This document shows, in pieces, positions 10,121-21,437 of a DNA stretch of 64,000 bases. Both the position numbers and the translations under genes were made by a program. The first letter of the stretch is position 1. Each line of letters opens with the position of its first letter. The notes under the pieces were generated by a model. That model saw nothing but the letters and a program-made list of their open reading frames with translations, was not told the origin of the DNA and ran no database searches. Where the stretch lies: the NCBI GenBank assembly GCA_977006965.1, contig OZ345382.1, forward strand, positions 1,736,001 to 1,800,000. The letters run 5' to 3'. This DNA is from Phymatolithon calcareum (Eukaryota > Rhodophyta > Florideophyceae > Hapalidiales).

Positions 10121-10134
10121 GACTTCATCCTCAT

Positions 10135-11160
10135 GCTGTCGAAGCCTTTCCTAAAGCACAAAACGTGACGAATAGAAAAGGATTGTAGGCGACACGAAGG
10201 GCATGTATTTCTCATGAAAACGATTTGGAGATTATTCTTCTCTATTTCTGGAAGGGACTTCTGATTCTATGTACTTTTCGTTCCTACCAAAAATAACAAT
10301 TAAACATTCCACGTCTCGTTTCGATGTCGCATGAAGCATTGTTGCGATTTGACTGTTGGTAGATCATTTAAAATGAGTGTTTTGCCGTTACAATGTATGC
10401 GAATGACGCATTTTTGCTACACAGAGCTCTTGACGACAACTTTCCGATGCCTTTGCTAGTACCGCTAATATGGTCAAATGGTTTGCACTGGCATCTTGAT
10501 GTTCAAGGTTTCAAGCCTTGCCGACAGAGTCTGCAGCTTTGCAAGAGGTCAACTTCAGAAAAGCGAAGATTTCGAATTCCCACAAAGCGTTCCCTGCACT
10601 TTGCTCGACACATCTAGTTTTTCGGAAACATAGCTTTTTTCTGGAGCTGAAGGTCTGGAAACATGTAGTTAATTTGGAGGATTTTTGACATGTTACCATG
10701 TGTCCCAATTTGACGAAAGTCGGAGCCTTTCTAACTTGTGCAGTCTAAAGTCAACGAAGAAAATACTTCGTTAGGATTGCATCAAAATCCTGGTCAATAT
10801 CCTGGGGTCCACATAGGTTTCGTCATTATATGGTTTCTCATTAGCTCAATCAGTTTTGGCGAGTTCCTTGAGAACTGTACTACAAACCATTCTGCTCAAA
10901 GAATTCCGTGCCTGGACTCTTTCAGTTTTATTGCTTGGTGCGCTATTTACATTTATATTGAGCCCTCACTTTTTTGAAAATCCGCAACAATTATTTGTCA
11001 TATGCTTTATATTGGAATTTTATTTCCATTTTCTTGTAACATAGATTATTTGACTATTGCAATGACCAGTAAGGACACTAACTGTCTTCACGGGCACGCG
11101 TTTCGGAATAAATGAACGCACACAGACGGCTTTAGTGTGCTGGGTTCCCCCAGTGTTCCT
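10135..11160. other. AT-rich stretch without a recognisable gene
   Basis: Short ORFs only. Hydrophobic translations around 10738-11044 reflect T-rich composition and have no coherent domain. Confidence 0.35.
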
Positions 11161-11201
11161 TCGCGGCGCGCACTTAACGACGCACAACCAACACGTTCGT
11201 T

Positions 11202-11363
11202 ATGGACGAAAGTCGCTTGGTTCGTCAAGTGCTACTTCACGGCGTCCGACCAACTCAAGAGTTAATCTTTAACGACGTCCCGGACCACGACGTTCAAGCA
11301 ACAGTCAAATTCGCAACAAATAGATTAGAATGGAAGAAGCTTAGCACCTCAAAGTGTTGTTAG
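11202..11363 (+). pseudogene. Possible LINE C-terminal fragment
   Basis: The 53-codon reading MDESRLVRQVLLHGVRPTQE, followed by a tail with ATNRLEWKKL, has the pattern of the region after the RT domain in many LINEs (RMDDxRLPKxVL, then DRxxWR). It differs from the LINE-d tail. It is short and this is only pattern resemblance. Confidence 0.3.
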
Positions 11364-11529
11364 CCCCACAAGGGGAATACGCAAAAACTCGTTCGTTACA
11401 CTATGTGACTTTCCTCATTCGTCGATATGCGTGCTTTTCCCACATTTTCATCGCACTTGCCTTGACTGAAACAATGAACCCTCCAGCGCTTCTGTCCCCG
11501 CCTCTTCTGTATCGTTCACTCTCGCAGAG

Positions 11530-11607
11530 CCATGCACAGCGCTTTCTTTCTTTTACTGCCAAATTTCTCGAAGCTGATGGAACAACTCTGCATCGTTACG
11601 GCTCTAA
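11530..11607 (+). repeat. LTR-like remnant disrupted by a piggyBac-like element
   Basis: The block containing TTCTCGAAGCTGATGGAAC and ending ACGGCTCTA matches 15795-15870 in the LTR-like unit L2. The match stops exactly where piggyBac-like element A begins, so L2 preserves the unoccupied target site. Confidence 0.65.
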
Positions 11608-12792
11608 TGTCTAGTTTACTAACCACCTCAATTGAGGGGCGATTTGAAATATCAAAAAAGTATGTAAAAAGAATGCGAAACAGATAGTTCGCGCCATCTT
11701 CGGAAAGGAGGGCGTTTGTTCTGCGTGAGGAGTACGCAACTACTCCCTTAAAAGCGCTTCCTTCGGCAGTAGGAACGAAAATACGATTTTCAGTCAGAAG
11801 AAGCCGACCTGCCACGTCACGAGAAAAAGGCCCGCGGAGTGGTCGGCGCTTCTGTACATACTAAGGAAACATTGGTGACCAGTCTCGCAGAGTGTTGCAA
11901 GCTCTATGGAGCCTTTTCCAAGTCAATAAAGCTGAACGGCACGGTTCTCGAGGTACTCTTGAATGAAATCAGTGGTCGCGCAAGCACGTCGATTCGCGTA
12001 AAATTGGTTCTAATTCATAAGCCGACCGAGAAGACTAAGATTAAAACACTCAAGATTGTTTTTGTCAAGGCAGGAAAGGCTGACGAAAGTGCTCCTTCCT
12101 CTCGAATGCTTGTACCAAGTGCCAGTTTTTTCTCGCCAGTCGCAATCAGAAGCTCCCGAAAGGGGAACGCAAACTTCGATCCAACCATCAGAAGTTATGA
12201 ACGTCCTATTCCAGGCTCTATAGCCTGCGCCTTGCAGGGCTCTTGGGACCATGCGTCGCACGAGGAAATTGATCTCATCACACCCGACCGCCAACCCCAA
12301 AGTAATTACTCATGGGGTGCCATAGTACGAACGACAAGTTATATAACCGATTGGGGGACTAATTCCGCGTCAGTTCTGGACATTTCGCACTCCAAATGGA
12401 GATTTCATAACGGAAAATGGTGGTAGTGGGCATCACACGCCCTATGATTGCATTATGACCAGGTTTCCGCAAGGTCACCTCCGAAAAATAGCTGCATGGA
12501 CGTCCGCGAAGCGGAATCGAATCGGGGAATAGAGACTACAGTGACAGAACTGGTTAAGTGTTTTGGAATACTCGTCCTCATGACAAGATTTGAGTTTGGC
12601 GCTAAGAGCGATTTATGGAAGACTACCAGGCCGAACAAGTATATCCCGGCTTGTTGAAGACATCCATGAGCTTGATGCTTTTGATATGCCCGATAGTGAG
12701 TAGCTTTCATGAGCAAAAATTAAGTGATTCTCGTTCCCCCAATTGAGAGAAAAGTGCCCCTCAATTGAGGGAAAATTTCAGTAAACTAGACA
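11608..12792 (+). mobile_element. piggyBac-like element A (internally deleted)
   Basis: Termini are inverted: TGTCTAGTTTACT at the left and its complement AGTAAACTAGACA at the right, each followed inward by a CCTCAATTGAGGGGC block. The element is 1185 bp. It is bounded by CTAA (11604-11607) and CTAG (12793-12796), and the related empty site at 15868-15871 reads CTAG, so CTAG is the target duplication with one change. The transposase reading jumps from the start of the catalytic domain directly to the C-terminus, so the middle is deleted. Confidence 0.8.
11840..12700 (+). pseudogene. piggyBac-like transposase remnant (element A)
   Basis: The first frame (from about 11840) reads VVGASVHTKETLVTSL and later GSWDHASHEEIDLITPDR, an N-terminal region shared with element B. 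After stops near 12424 the frame shifts, and from 12541 TVTELVKCFGILVLMTRFEF and DLWKTTRPNKYIPA match the start of the DDE_Tnp_1_7 (piggyBac) domain. The reading then passes with a frame change straight to VEDIHELDAFD and a stop near 12700, the C-terminal end seen again at 14663. The catalytic DDD core is absent. It is non-functional and could only move with a transposase supplied in trans. Confidence 0.7.
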
Positions 12793-12796
12793 CTAG

Positions 12797-14740
12797 TGTC
12801 TATGTGCCGAACGTCCTCAATTGAGGACTGATTTAAAAGTTCGAAAAAGTTAGTAAATCGAACGCAGAGCGGATCATTCGCCCCATTATTGGAAAGATGG
12901 ACTTGTATAGTGAGTGAGGATTACCGCAACTATTTCCTTGAAATCTCTTCGTTCTGCGCTAGCAACGAAAATATAGTGGTCACTTAGAAGTAACAGACCT
13001 GCCATGCCACGAGAAAAAGTCCGGCCCCGCGTGGTCGGTGCATCCGTACACACAAAGGCAGCATCGGTAACTGGTCTCGCATAGTGCTCCAGACAATATG
13101 GAGCCTTTTCCAATTGAAAAAATGTAAGTGGTACGGTTCAGGAGGTACTCGAGGAAAACGCAGAGGTCGCGCGAGCATATCACTTCGCATAAAATGTGTC
13201 ATAGTTTCGCATTCGCCGAAGAAGAGTAATTTTAAGAAAGTCAACCTGTTAAACGTCGAGATAGGGGACACTGACGATGGCATTGCAGAAGCTCACCGTC
13301 TTGAACCGAGCCAACACCGGCAAAGCGCAGTACCACCCAGGAATGCTTACAGTAAACATCTTCGCCCATCTTCATCGCGAAACGCCAGTTTATCGTCCAC
13401 AGTCGCAATCAGAAGCTCTTCAGAAGAACAAAAAAGCTTCGATAAAACCTTCAGGAGATCTAAAATCTCTCTTCCATGCTCTCTCCCCTACGTCTTGAAG
13501 GGCTCTTGGGACCTAACATCGCACAACGAACTTGATGTCGTCTCGCCTGACCGCGAGCCGAATACTGTCTCTTATGGGGAGCCATGGTACGAGCGCAAAG
13601 CTCTAGGACTGAATCTGTTTTGAGATTCCTCTCAGTTCTGGAAACTTCGCACTCTAACCGGAGTTTTCTTATCCAAAAATAACAGTAGTGGTCTTCATAC
13701 GAAGAACGATTGCATGATGAAGCTGTTTCGCCATGTTCAGCTGCGAAAATTTTGCTGCTTGGGCGTCCGCTAAGCTGAGAATAATTGGGCAACAAGAGAC
13801 TACAGTGGCAGAGCTGATTGAGTTTTTCTGAATACTCGCCCTCATGGCAAGAGTTGGGCTCAGCGCCGAGAGCTATTTTTGGAAGACAACAAGGCCAAGG
13901 AACTATCTCACCGCTCCTTCTTCTTCAAATAATGGTATGCCGCTCGCCGAATAGCTCCAGTGAATTTCATTCAGTGCACAACGAAACGAAACATGTAGTC
14001 TGCGCTGCACTGCTAGCCGCTCGGTCAAGATTCTGCCGATGCCATAACTGACCACAGAAAGAGCACTGTGCCTCCGTCGGACCTGATTTGCGTCCATGAG
14101 TCCATATCCCGTTGGCATGGGAACATAGGTCACGAGCCGGAGAACGGTTGAGAGACACAGCACTCAGCAAGTGAAGGAAGTGCGACAATACTGCATCTTC
14201 AACAAGTGAGACTATAGTTCATAGGGGTCATCAAACTCCTCTGGCAATTTGCGCGATTGTTAGTTGACTTTTGTTCCCTGGTGCCCATCCAGAAAGTCAG
14301 CAGCACTGGACACAGCGAAGGTATTGTGAAGTGCTGCCCGAGCAACTCATCGATAACACATTTGCCACGCGCAGTACTCGTCGACGTTTAATGTCCCTTT
14401 GCACTCGGGAGCGGTGTTAGAACTCACTTAACTCCCAAGAAAAAGAAAAAGAGGACTGAGGATGTCATGGAGACTACTTGTGCTATCAAAACAACTCCAG
14501 AGTTGGGAAATTCAAGACGACGAACCTCTTGCCCTCATACTGTAATAGGCGTGAAAGTGCCACACTATATATTTGCGGCGCTTCTACTGGTAGAAACTGT
14601 TTCGCTAAGCACGTTGAAGACATCCATGAGCTTGACGCATTTGACGAGCCTGATTGTGAGTAGCTTTCGTTTCCAAAAATGAAATGATTTTCATTCCTCA
14701 ATACGTCCTCAACTGAGGAAAAAATCCCGGCACATAGACA
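12797..14740 (+). mobile_element. piggyBac-like element B
   Basis: Left end TGTCTATGTGCCG and right end CGGCACATAGACA are perfect 13-bp inverted repeats, with an inner CCTCARTTGAGG palindrome on both sides. CTAG flanks both ends (12793-12796 and 14741-14744). Length is 1944 bp. Its left 1.1 kb is a diverged homologue of element A (shared CCTGCCAYGYCACGAGAAAA and ATATGGAGCCTTTTCC). It abuts element A on the left and element C on the right, with only CTAG between them. Confidence 0.8.
13020..14663 (+). pseudogene. piggyBac-like transposase pseudogene (element B)
   Basis: Across several frames the translation keeps piggyBac landmarks in order: GSWDLTSHNELDVVSPDR (about 13500), TVAELIEFF and a later FWKTTRPRNYLTAP (about 13800-13920), VPPSDLICVHESISRWHG (about 14070-14125), and the C-terminal cysteine/histidine-rich end with LYICGASTGRNCF and HVEDIHELDAFDEPD (14565-14655). 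In active family members the fourth block carries the first catalytic aspartate (CVDES); here it is CVHES, so that residue is lost. A small deletion removes the WI.xGLPxYVxIDRK segment before PENG. Many stops are present. Confidence 0.75.
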
Positions 14741-14744
14741 CTAG

Positions 14745-15150
14745 TGTCTATTGCGAGGACAAAATATTTCTTAATTAATTAGCAAGTTTTTCTGGCTTTA
14801 ACCATGAAGCTTTATTCTCTCTCGGTGTCGTCAGGACATCATGCTCATGGAGCATCTCTACGTGTCGCGAAAAGCACTTCCTACACATGGATGTACCATA
14901 TATGCAAAGTAGATCATCACTAAACCTTGTGCAGGACGAAAAAGCAAGCCTCGTCTTGATACGTTTGCAAACATGGCGTCCGTTCTGCAAGGTATATGTG
15001 TGCGCACTCCGCCCGTAGTATTCCGTTTCCTTCTTGTGGACGCTAGATGAATGCCAACACCGCTATCAGATACAAATATCCTCTCTGCAGGGCGGAGCGA
15101 CCTCGAGCGTAGTTCGACTCCTATGAGTTGTCGATCAGCCTCGGTGCCAG
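14745..15150 (-). mobile_element. piggyBac-like element C, 3' end (truncated)
   Basis: The left boundary starts TGTCTATTGCGAGG directly after the CTAG that closes element B. The minus-strand frame at 14775-14990 reads LLCIYGTSMCRKCFSRHVEM, parallel to LYICGASTGRNCFAKHVEDI of element B, so the transposase C-terminus points left. I could not find the other terminus, and resemblance fades by about 15150. Confidence 0.55.
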
Positions 15151-15429
15151 CTCGTTGGTAATAGTTGTTGAGTGACTCTGGGAGCGCTCCAGAGTACAGT
15201 GATCCCCTATAGAGGCCATCGGCTCAGTCGCACGTTCTTCTCCATATTAATGCTTCATTGCCGATATCGAGTATGTCTGGAAATATAAAGGCAGTCGAAA
15301 TAATAAGTAACACACACTCCCGGTTCGGGTGCGGACAGCTGAACGCCGGCAGATTCACAGTCCAACTAAGGCCTGCAGGTGCGACAGGAAGGATTCCTTA
15401 GGGGGGTTCTGGCTGTGGTCGGAATAAAG

Positions 15430-16205
15430 TGTAGCGCCCGCTGTTATGTCTCTGTCCCAAGGCAGTCGCTTTTTCCTCTCGCGACTGTATGCCGCACAAC
15501 TTGGATCGCGACAGTCATGCTGCTCGTGGTAGGTGATCTGTTCGGCCATACTTGCACGTGTCTCTCGTTTGTCTATAAGCTGTATTGCTGTCTTATGCGT
15601 AGGTTGCAGTATATAAGCTAGTTAGTTCCCTCCTCTGAGTAAAAAAAGGTGGGGAGTTCTGGATTTAGGCTCGAATGCTGGGCTCGTAGCATGCTCAACT
15701 TCGCCTGCACGGCCCTTCGAATACGGAGAGTCGGAGCTCTTCCCAACCTTCTAGTCCGCAGCCGTCTTTATGCAAGCCAGCACGGAGACAACTGCGCTCA
15801 AGTTCCCATTTCCCTTCTACTGTGGGACTTCTCGAAGCTGATGGAACAACTCCGCATACTTACGGCTCTAGTAGACCTTAACAGATACGAGTCGTACTTG
15901 ATGTCACAACAGCTGTCCAAGCTGCACAAGGTGCAGGTCATGGTCCAGCTTAACATACATATTGCTACGCAGCCAATCTTCATTCGCCGTCCTCCAAAGG
16001 GATGCCCGGGTTGGAAACCATTTAGGACGATTACGGTAGCTAATCATCTCTCTGCCTTATTTCATTTCCTTCTGTATTCTCTCCCAGCTTCCTTGAGCGT
16101 TGAGACACACCACACAGGGCGGAACTCATGTACTATCGTACTGCCAAATGGTGATAGTCCATGGGCAGGCCGGAGCACAGCTCTTTTTCATTTCAAAAAA
16201 AACCC
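15430..16205 (+). mobile_element. LTR-like unit L2
   Basis: It begins TGTAGCGCCCGCTGTTATGT and matches L1 through the TATA-like box (AGTATATAAGC, about 15609) and the CTCAACTTCGCCTGCACGG block. The later part matches 11530-11607. A CCTTAGG motif upstream (about 15397) is also present before the minus-strand copy at 52.85 kb, so the flank may be element-internal. The right end is not defined. No pol coding is visible. Confidence 0.55.
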
Positions 16206-16310
16206 TGCAATGTAGCGGGGAAAAATTCGTGACTGAATTCTTCGCTCCTTCCTGCAACTAACAGGTGCACGGGTAGCCGGACCGGTTATCTTAATCCGCC
16301 TGTATCAAAT

Positions 16311-16540
16311 TGTCGCCCCCGTGTTATGTCGCTGTCCCAAGGCGGTCGCATTTTCCTCTCGCGACTGTACGCCGCACAACTTGGATCGCGAATCGCGTTG
16401 CACAGCATTACTGCTGCGGCTACTGGCGCCGGCGCAGGCACAGGCGCCCGCGCCGTAATCTTGTACTTCGTCGCTTGTGATCCGTTCGGTCCGGTCGGTC
16501 CCGTCATGCCCTCTCCCTGCACAGCGCTTTAAGGCTCGTG
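16311..16540 (+). repeat. LTR-like fragment L4 with GC-rich microsatellite
   Basis: The first 80 bp (start TGTCGCCCCCGTGTTATGTC) match the start of L1 and L2. The match then stops and a GGCGCC/AGGCAC-type low-complexity run follows (about 16423-16455). Confidence 0.55.
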
Positions 16541-18017
16541 GCTCTCTGTGGGAGAGGGGTTCTTAACGACGCGCTCACAATCACAGTTGGTTGGCGAAGT
16601 TAGGTCAAGCAGATGCTTTCCTGTCTATCTTTACTTTCTGGTGAGCACGCGTGACTTAGCTAGGCTTCACCGCGGCACTAAATGGTCATTTAGGTGCTTG
16701 TATTTGGCCCTCCAAGTCATCGCGCACTACAGTCAGATCTTGATAAATGGAACCTCTTTTTTTATAATAACCTCGGTTATCAGCATAATAGGGTGCTCCA
16801 CGAATACCGTATTCGCCTAAATTTAACGAAAATTAAAGGATTCTAGAATATTTGATGGGGGTGATTACTTCGTGTTCGAGGTCACGCGGCATACCTTAAA
16901 TTTTGTTATAATTTTGTTTAGCGTACACGTAGCATATACTCACTCGTAGAGTACTGTAAGTACTTTTCATTTTTCTCCTCCCATTGGCATACAGTATAGT
17001 AGATAATCCTGGAGGGCCCCTGCTTTCGACGCCCTCGTCGCTCAGGTCGCAAGAATGCGATCTGGATAGAGCAGACCTAAGCGGAGAGACAGTTACCAGA
17101 TTTCCAATATTGCGCAAGCGTCCGGGAAGAGGATATTCACCATACTTTCCGCTGTACAGTATATAACCACACAAGCTCTTCGTGCCTGCGCACATCGTTC
17201 ACAAAACAGCGTACCCCTCAGTCCCCGGATGGCGATATCGACAAGCTAACCGTCCGTATCAGCTACTCGAATCTAAAAGCCCTCGAATTCTCATCTTTGC
17301 CGGCCGGAACCATCAAGCGCAGCTTAAATGCGTCCAATGTTCGATTCTTCCGACAGCATTATGCACACCAGACAAAATGTACGTTATTCATGGGCCGTCT
17401 GCGCATGATGCTGGTTGTTCAAAATGCCTTCCCACGCCTCCACTGATGCACCAGACTCTAATCGTTCTCTGTATCTGATTTCCGCTAGTGCGGCAGTAAC
17501 CGGCGAAGATGATGTGCGTTCTCCAGAAGTGCCGGCACACGCGGCTCCGTCTGAAATCAGGATGGATTGGTCGAGGAAGCCGGAGGACTGTCTAAAGCCA
17601 TATCACGGGTACCGCGAATCAATTGCGTCGGGACTCGGGAAAGATGAAATGGTTTCGGTGCTGGCGATGCACCGGCATTCATGGCGACGACCTCAGAGCC
17701 GTTCATAGTCCCTGCGTAGAAAATCTGTGGAACGTTTTAAGGCTAACCGTCTGAAACGTGTTTTTATCGAGTGAATATTACCAGGGGAAGTACCTCAAGA
17801 TGATTCACGTACAATCCGTGTACCGCGAAACTAAATCACCAAAGGTACCGTTTTTTGTTTGTAGCAATTCTAAACAAAAAATGAAGCTGTCGGCCATTTC
17901 AGTATCTCTTTTGGCTTGCTTACTTTTAAAAATTTGTACTGGAAGTAGCTTGACGTCCTAAATGACCGTTTACTGGGCATTTCGACCAACTAACGGAATT
18001 ATTTTCGTTCTAGATTA
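16541..18017. other. No recognisable gene
   Basis: Short ORFs only. The longest, at 17182-17708, are frame-overlapping and lack motifs. Composition is AT-rich around 16740-16980. Confidence 0.35.
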
Positions 18018-20091
18018 CAGTACTGCAAGACATATATATATGATGTGCAATCACAACAGTCACTGCCGCCATTCCAGTGGCCCAAAGGGATTGTGTCGTA
18101 CTGGGAAAGGTTCGATAAATCCATGGCCTTGTCGCTATTGCACGAGATCACTGATGCCATTTCAATGAAATAACATCAATGAGCTTGTACGATAGCATGT
18201 ATATTCGTGGAGATTTCTATCATGGTACTACTGTACTGTAACTCAGTTCTGTTCGGTGGCTGTAGATTCTACAGCAAGCCAAAGCTGTACGAAATCCCCC
18301 TCCATGTTATTCCGTTCTTTTCCTCTGCCATGCAAAACCCATTTCCCACCGATAATAGGCGCCGTACATTGCCCTCAAACTCCATCAAAAATCTGAGACT
18401 GTAAAAGAACGCAATCGACGAGCACACGAAGGCCTCTCAGCGTCGCAGAAAGCGTTGTCATCTTGGGCTCAAAAACAATTTCGCCTGGATTCACCACCGA
18501 GTCAGCCCGTCACTTCGAGAATTTTATCCTCAAAATTTGCACTACAAATTCCCCCGGAACGGTCTCACGAAAAGATCGAGAGCGGGGAAGCTTCCAGAGC
18601 TGGAAGTCGCACTTGCGGCCTGGGTCCGTGACTAGAATTCACGCAACGTATGTGTGAACGGGGAATTAATTAAGCTACAAGGAAGACGCATTCTGGAAGG
18701 TATTAATGCCAAACTCAATGCACACAGCCATCTTACTCTCACCTTTTCCAACGGATGGCTGTATAATTTTCTAAAGAGGTGGGAGGTCAAAGTTTTTAAG
18801 CTTCATGGAGAAAGTACTGACGCTGATGATAGCGCCATTGCCGGCAGTCTGCTGGCTCTGCATGAGAAGTTGAAGAACTACAACATTAATGACATCTGGA
18901 ATGCTGTCGAGACAGGCCTAAACTACCATCTTGCACCGTGCACAACAATTGCTAATGACCAAATGAGCGGCCGAAAGAAAGACAAGGTGCGCCTGACCTA
19001 CCTCTGTTGCGCGAACGCTGATGGCACTGAAAAATTCCCGCTCATAGTAATTGGTAAGTCAAGGCACCCACGCTGTTTTCGCAAAAAGACTGGAGAAGAG
19101 CTTGGGTTTGACTGTTGGAATAATAGCAAGGCTTGTATGCGGAGCGGAATAATCAGCTTGTGGCTGCAGCGGTTTGACAACTACATTAGCAGCACGCGCG
19201 ACAGAAGGCAATTCTACTGCTCGACAACTGCAGTGCGCATGGTACGCCTGAAACACTGTGTACGCTCCGAAATGTCGCAGTTGCATTTTTTCCGGCCAAA
19301 ACTACCTCCAAACTGCAGCCCATAGACGCCGGGATAATTGCAGCCTTCAAGAAAAGGTACTGAAAGATGCAATACAATCGGGCGCTCGACTTAAGCGACG
19401 CAGAAATTAACAACATCTACAGCATTGACCAGTTGACCGCAATGCGCTGGACGCACAAAATATGGGAAGATCTCCCCGAAAGATCATCTTCAACTGGTGG
19501 AAAGTAACAAAACTTCTAGATGAAAAGTTGAGCACGGAGTATCGGGAGTTGGCAATTGTTGACGACACAGCTCAGACCGACCTTAATGACAAAATTAAAG
19601 CGTTGGCACCGGCGCGCACGCGAAATTCGATCCAGAGTCTTCTAAATAGAGACGAGGAATATTCCTGTGTCGAAGAAATTTCGTGCGCGGTGCTTGTCGA
19701 CCAGGCTGTCAGTTTGATGAACGAGACCGACGACGGAGCACCGCATGGAGATGTTGACACAGACAGTTATGTTGAGATGCCGAACATTAGTGAACAGCTG
19801 AGGGCCTTGTCGATAACCAAAATGGTTCTGCAGGATGAAAAAGCCGTGGCGAAGGAATCCATTAGAGCAGTGGTGCATGCTCAGATGGACCTGAGGTACA
19901 AGAAGGCAGCTTCCATGCAACAGTTGCGCATCCATGATTTTTTCAATAAAAGTTGACTCAGTGGTGTAAAGCTACTGTTCGGCACACGTGTGATACAAGA
20001 CTTATGATTCAAAATTCAACTTGTGAATAACCACGATTTTGAGAATATTGGACCATTCCACATTGCCTATCTATTTATCGAGGTCTTACTG
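18018..20091 (+). mobile_element. pogo/Tigger-like DNA transposon
   Basis: The element is bounded by TA dinucleotides (18016-18017 and 20092-20093), the target of Tc1/mariner/pogo elements. The right end read inward is CAGTAAGACCTCGATAAAT and the left end is CAGTACTGCAAGACATATA, imperfect inverted repeats in the Tigger style. Length is 2074 bp, usual for the group. Confidence 0.75.
18365..19956 (+). pseudogene. Tigger-like transposase (HTH plus DDE_1), frameshifted
   Basis: The order is: HTH (about 18365-18560, with ETVKERNRRAHEGLSASQKA), CENP-B type second HTH (about 18560-18800, with KLPELEVALAAW and NVCVNGELIKLQ), then the DDE_1 catalytic domain. The first catalytic aspartate, normally in N-x-DETGL, is valine here (NAVETGL at about 18898). 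The second is intact in another frame (AILLLDNCSAHG, about 19206) and the third follows in LQPIDAGIIAAFKKRY (about 19312). The C-terminal frame at 19462-19956 continues through WWKVTKLLDEKL to IHDFFNKS. At least three frame changes and one in-frame stop interrupt it. The enzyme would cut and paste the element at TA sites, but this copy is dead. Confidence 0.85.
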
Positions 20092-20493
20092 TAGTATCAA
20101 ACTCTATTATAAAGCAAATCATATTCTAAAAAATCATAAATCATGTTTAATTACATGTTCTCTAGAAATATTATATTGTTTGGGAGTATGGGCCCTTCAT
20201 CGGAATGCAGCCCCAAGTCAGGTCGTGCTCGGCACGGCAGCTAGTCGTCGTCTTAAGATGGAAAGTAGATCCTCGCGACGAAGCTCCCTTGGTTCGATCT
20301 GGCACAGTTTTATTAGCCGCTGCGGTGCCGCGCAGTCCATTTCCCGAATAGCACAATATCGTTTTCTTCTTTAAATTTTACAATTGCTTTTGAGATACAG
20401 ATCGTGAAGGGTGTCATGTGTGCAGAGCATTTACAGACGGTGCTGATCGAACAATGTTTTGAAAAGACATGTGTTTTTTCCGGAGCTGTATCC

Positions 20494-21437
20494 CAAAGCA
20501 TTGGAATTATTTATTCATTTTTATTCGTTTCTCGGCGCAGTGTCGAGAATAAATATGAATCTGTGGAACGCAGAAGCAATAAATTATTGTATTCAAGTTC
20601 AGTGAGGAATAGATAACTGGTCATTCCCAATTATTGGATCCCTCTAGCTACTTTCTGTCACGACAGCATTGACGCCTCCTATTCCCCACGCACCGACTTC
20701 GCATGTATGAACATCTGCTTCTCGAAGTTTGCAGGAATAACGCTTCTTCTTCTGTCATCCAAAGCGTAATCATCGATATAGAAAAGCCTCTCGCACATGT
20801 TCGATGTCAGTACAATGAATCGCAAGTCCATGTATTCAGATTCAGAGGAAATAACGCTTTTGTGACGCTTCAATGCGCGCTCGATTAGCGATAAGTGAGC
20901 CTTCATCAACAGTGAAACTCACAGCACAGACAACATTCTTCAATTTCTCGGTAGCACGTGACTCACAAAATTCGTCTATCCCCGTCCAGAATCATTCCGT
21001 CTCGTTCCACACTTGCAAGTCCACACACCGGAGTTGGGATCCGACTGCGTGAAAAACTCATCGCGAAAACAGTTTCCGACAACTCTTGGCATCTTGGCTG
21101 CGACTAAACGGTGCTCGACTAGTCCACAGTTCTCGTTGTAATTTGTTGATCGCCATGATTTTCACAATCCTGGGCGAACTCTTCAATAACCGGATCGAAA
21201 AAACGAGGAGTCCGCAACCGACACGTCATGCGCTATCGATGACCAACATGTCACATTACTCTTCAAGAAATAAGTAGACTCAGTCTGGCGTTATATAGTG
21301 AATATTGCTTCCAAATAAATACAATAATTGTCGCAACCACGACGATCTCAATAAATACAATAAATATACGCGACTCAGGAATAAATTGTAGGGAAAATAA
21401 TTTAAATGATTACAATAACAGTTATTTGCTTTATCAC
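20494..21437 (-). mobile_element. hAT H2 deletion derivative
   Basis: Read on the minus strand, this is the hAT element at 25173-27226 with its middle removed. The 5' part (about 21000-21300) keeps the start region with GATGAGTTTTTCACGCA and the WTCK zinc-finger codons. The 3' part (20590-20960) keeps the C-terminal dimerisation region (SNMCERLFYIDDYALDDRRR). The left terminus CAAAGCATTGGAATT matches the other copy; the right terminus is degenerate. It is about 940 bp. Confidence 0.7.

Noticed and set aside
20250-20310. B-box-like GGTTCGATCTGGC suggesting a tRNA or SINE
   Set aside because: No matching A box at the right distance and no cloverleaf.
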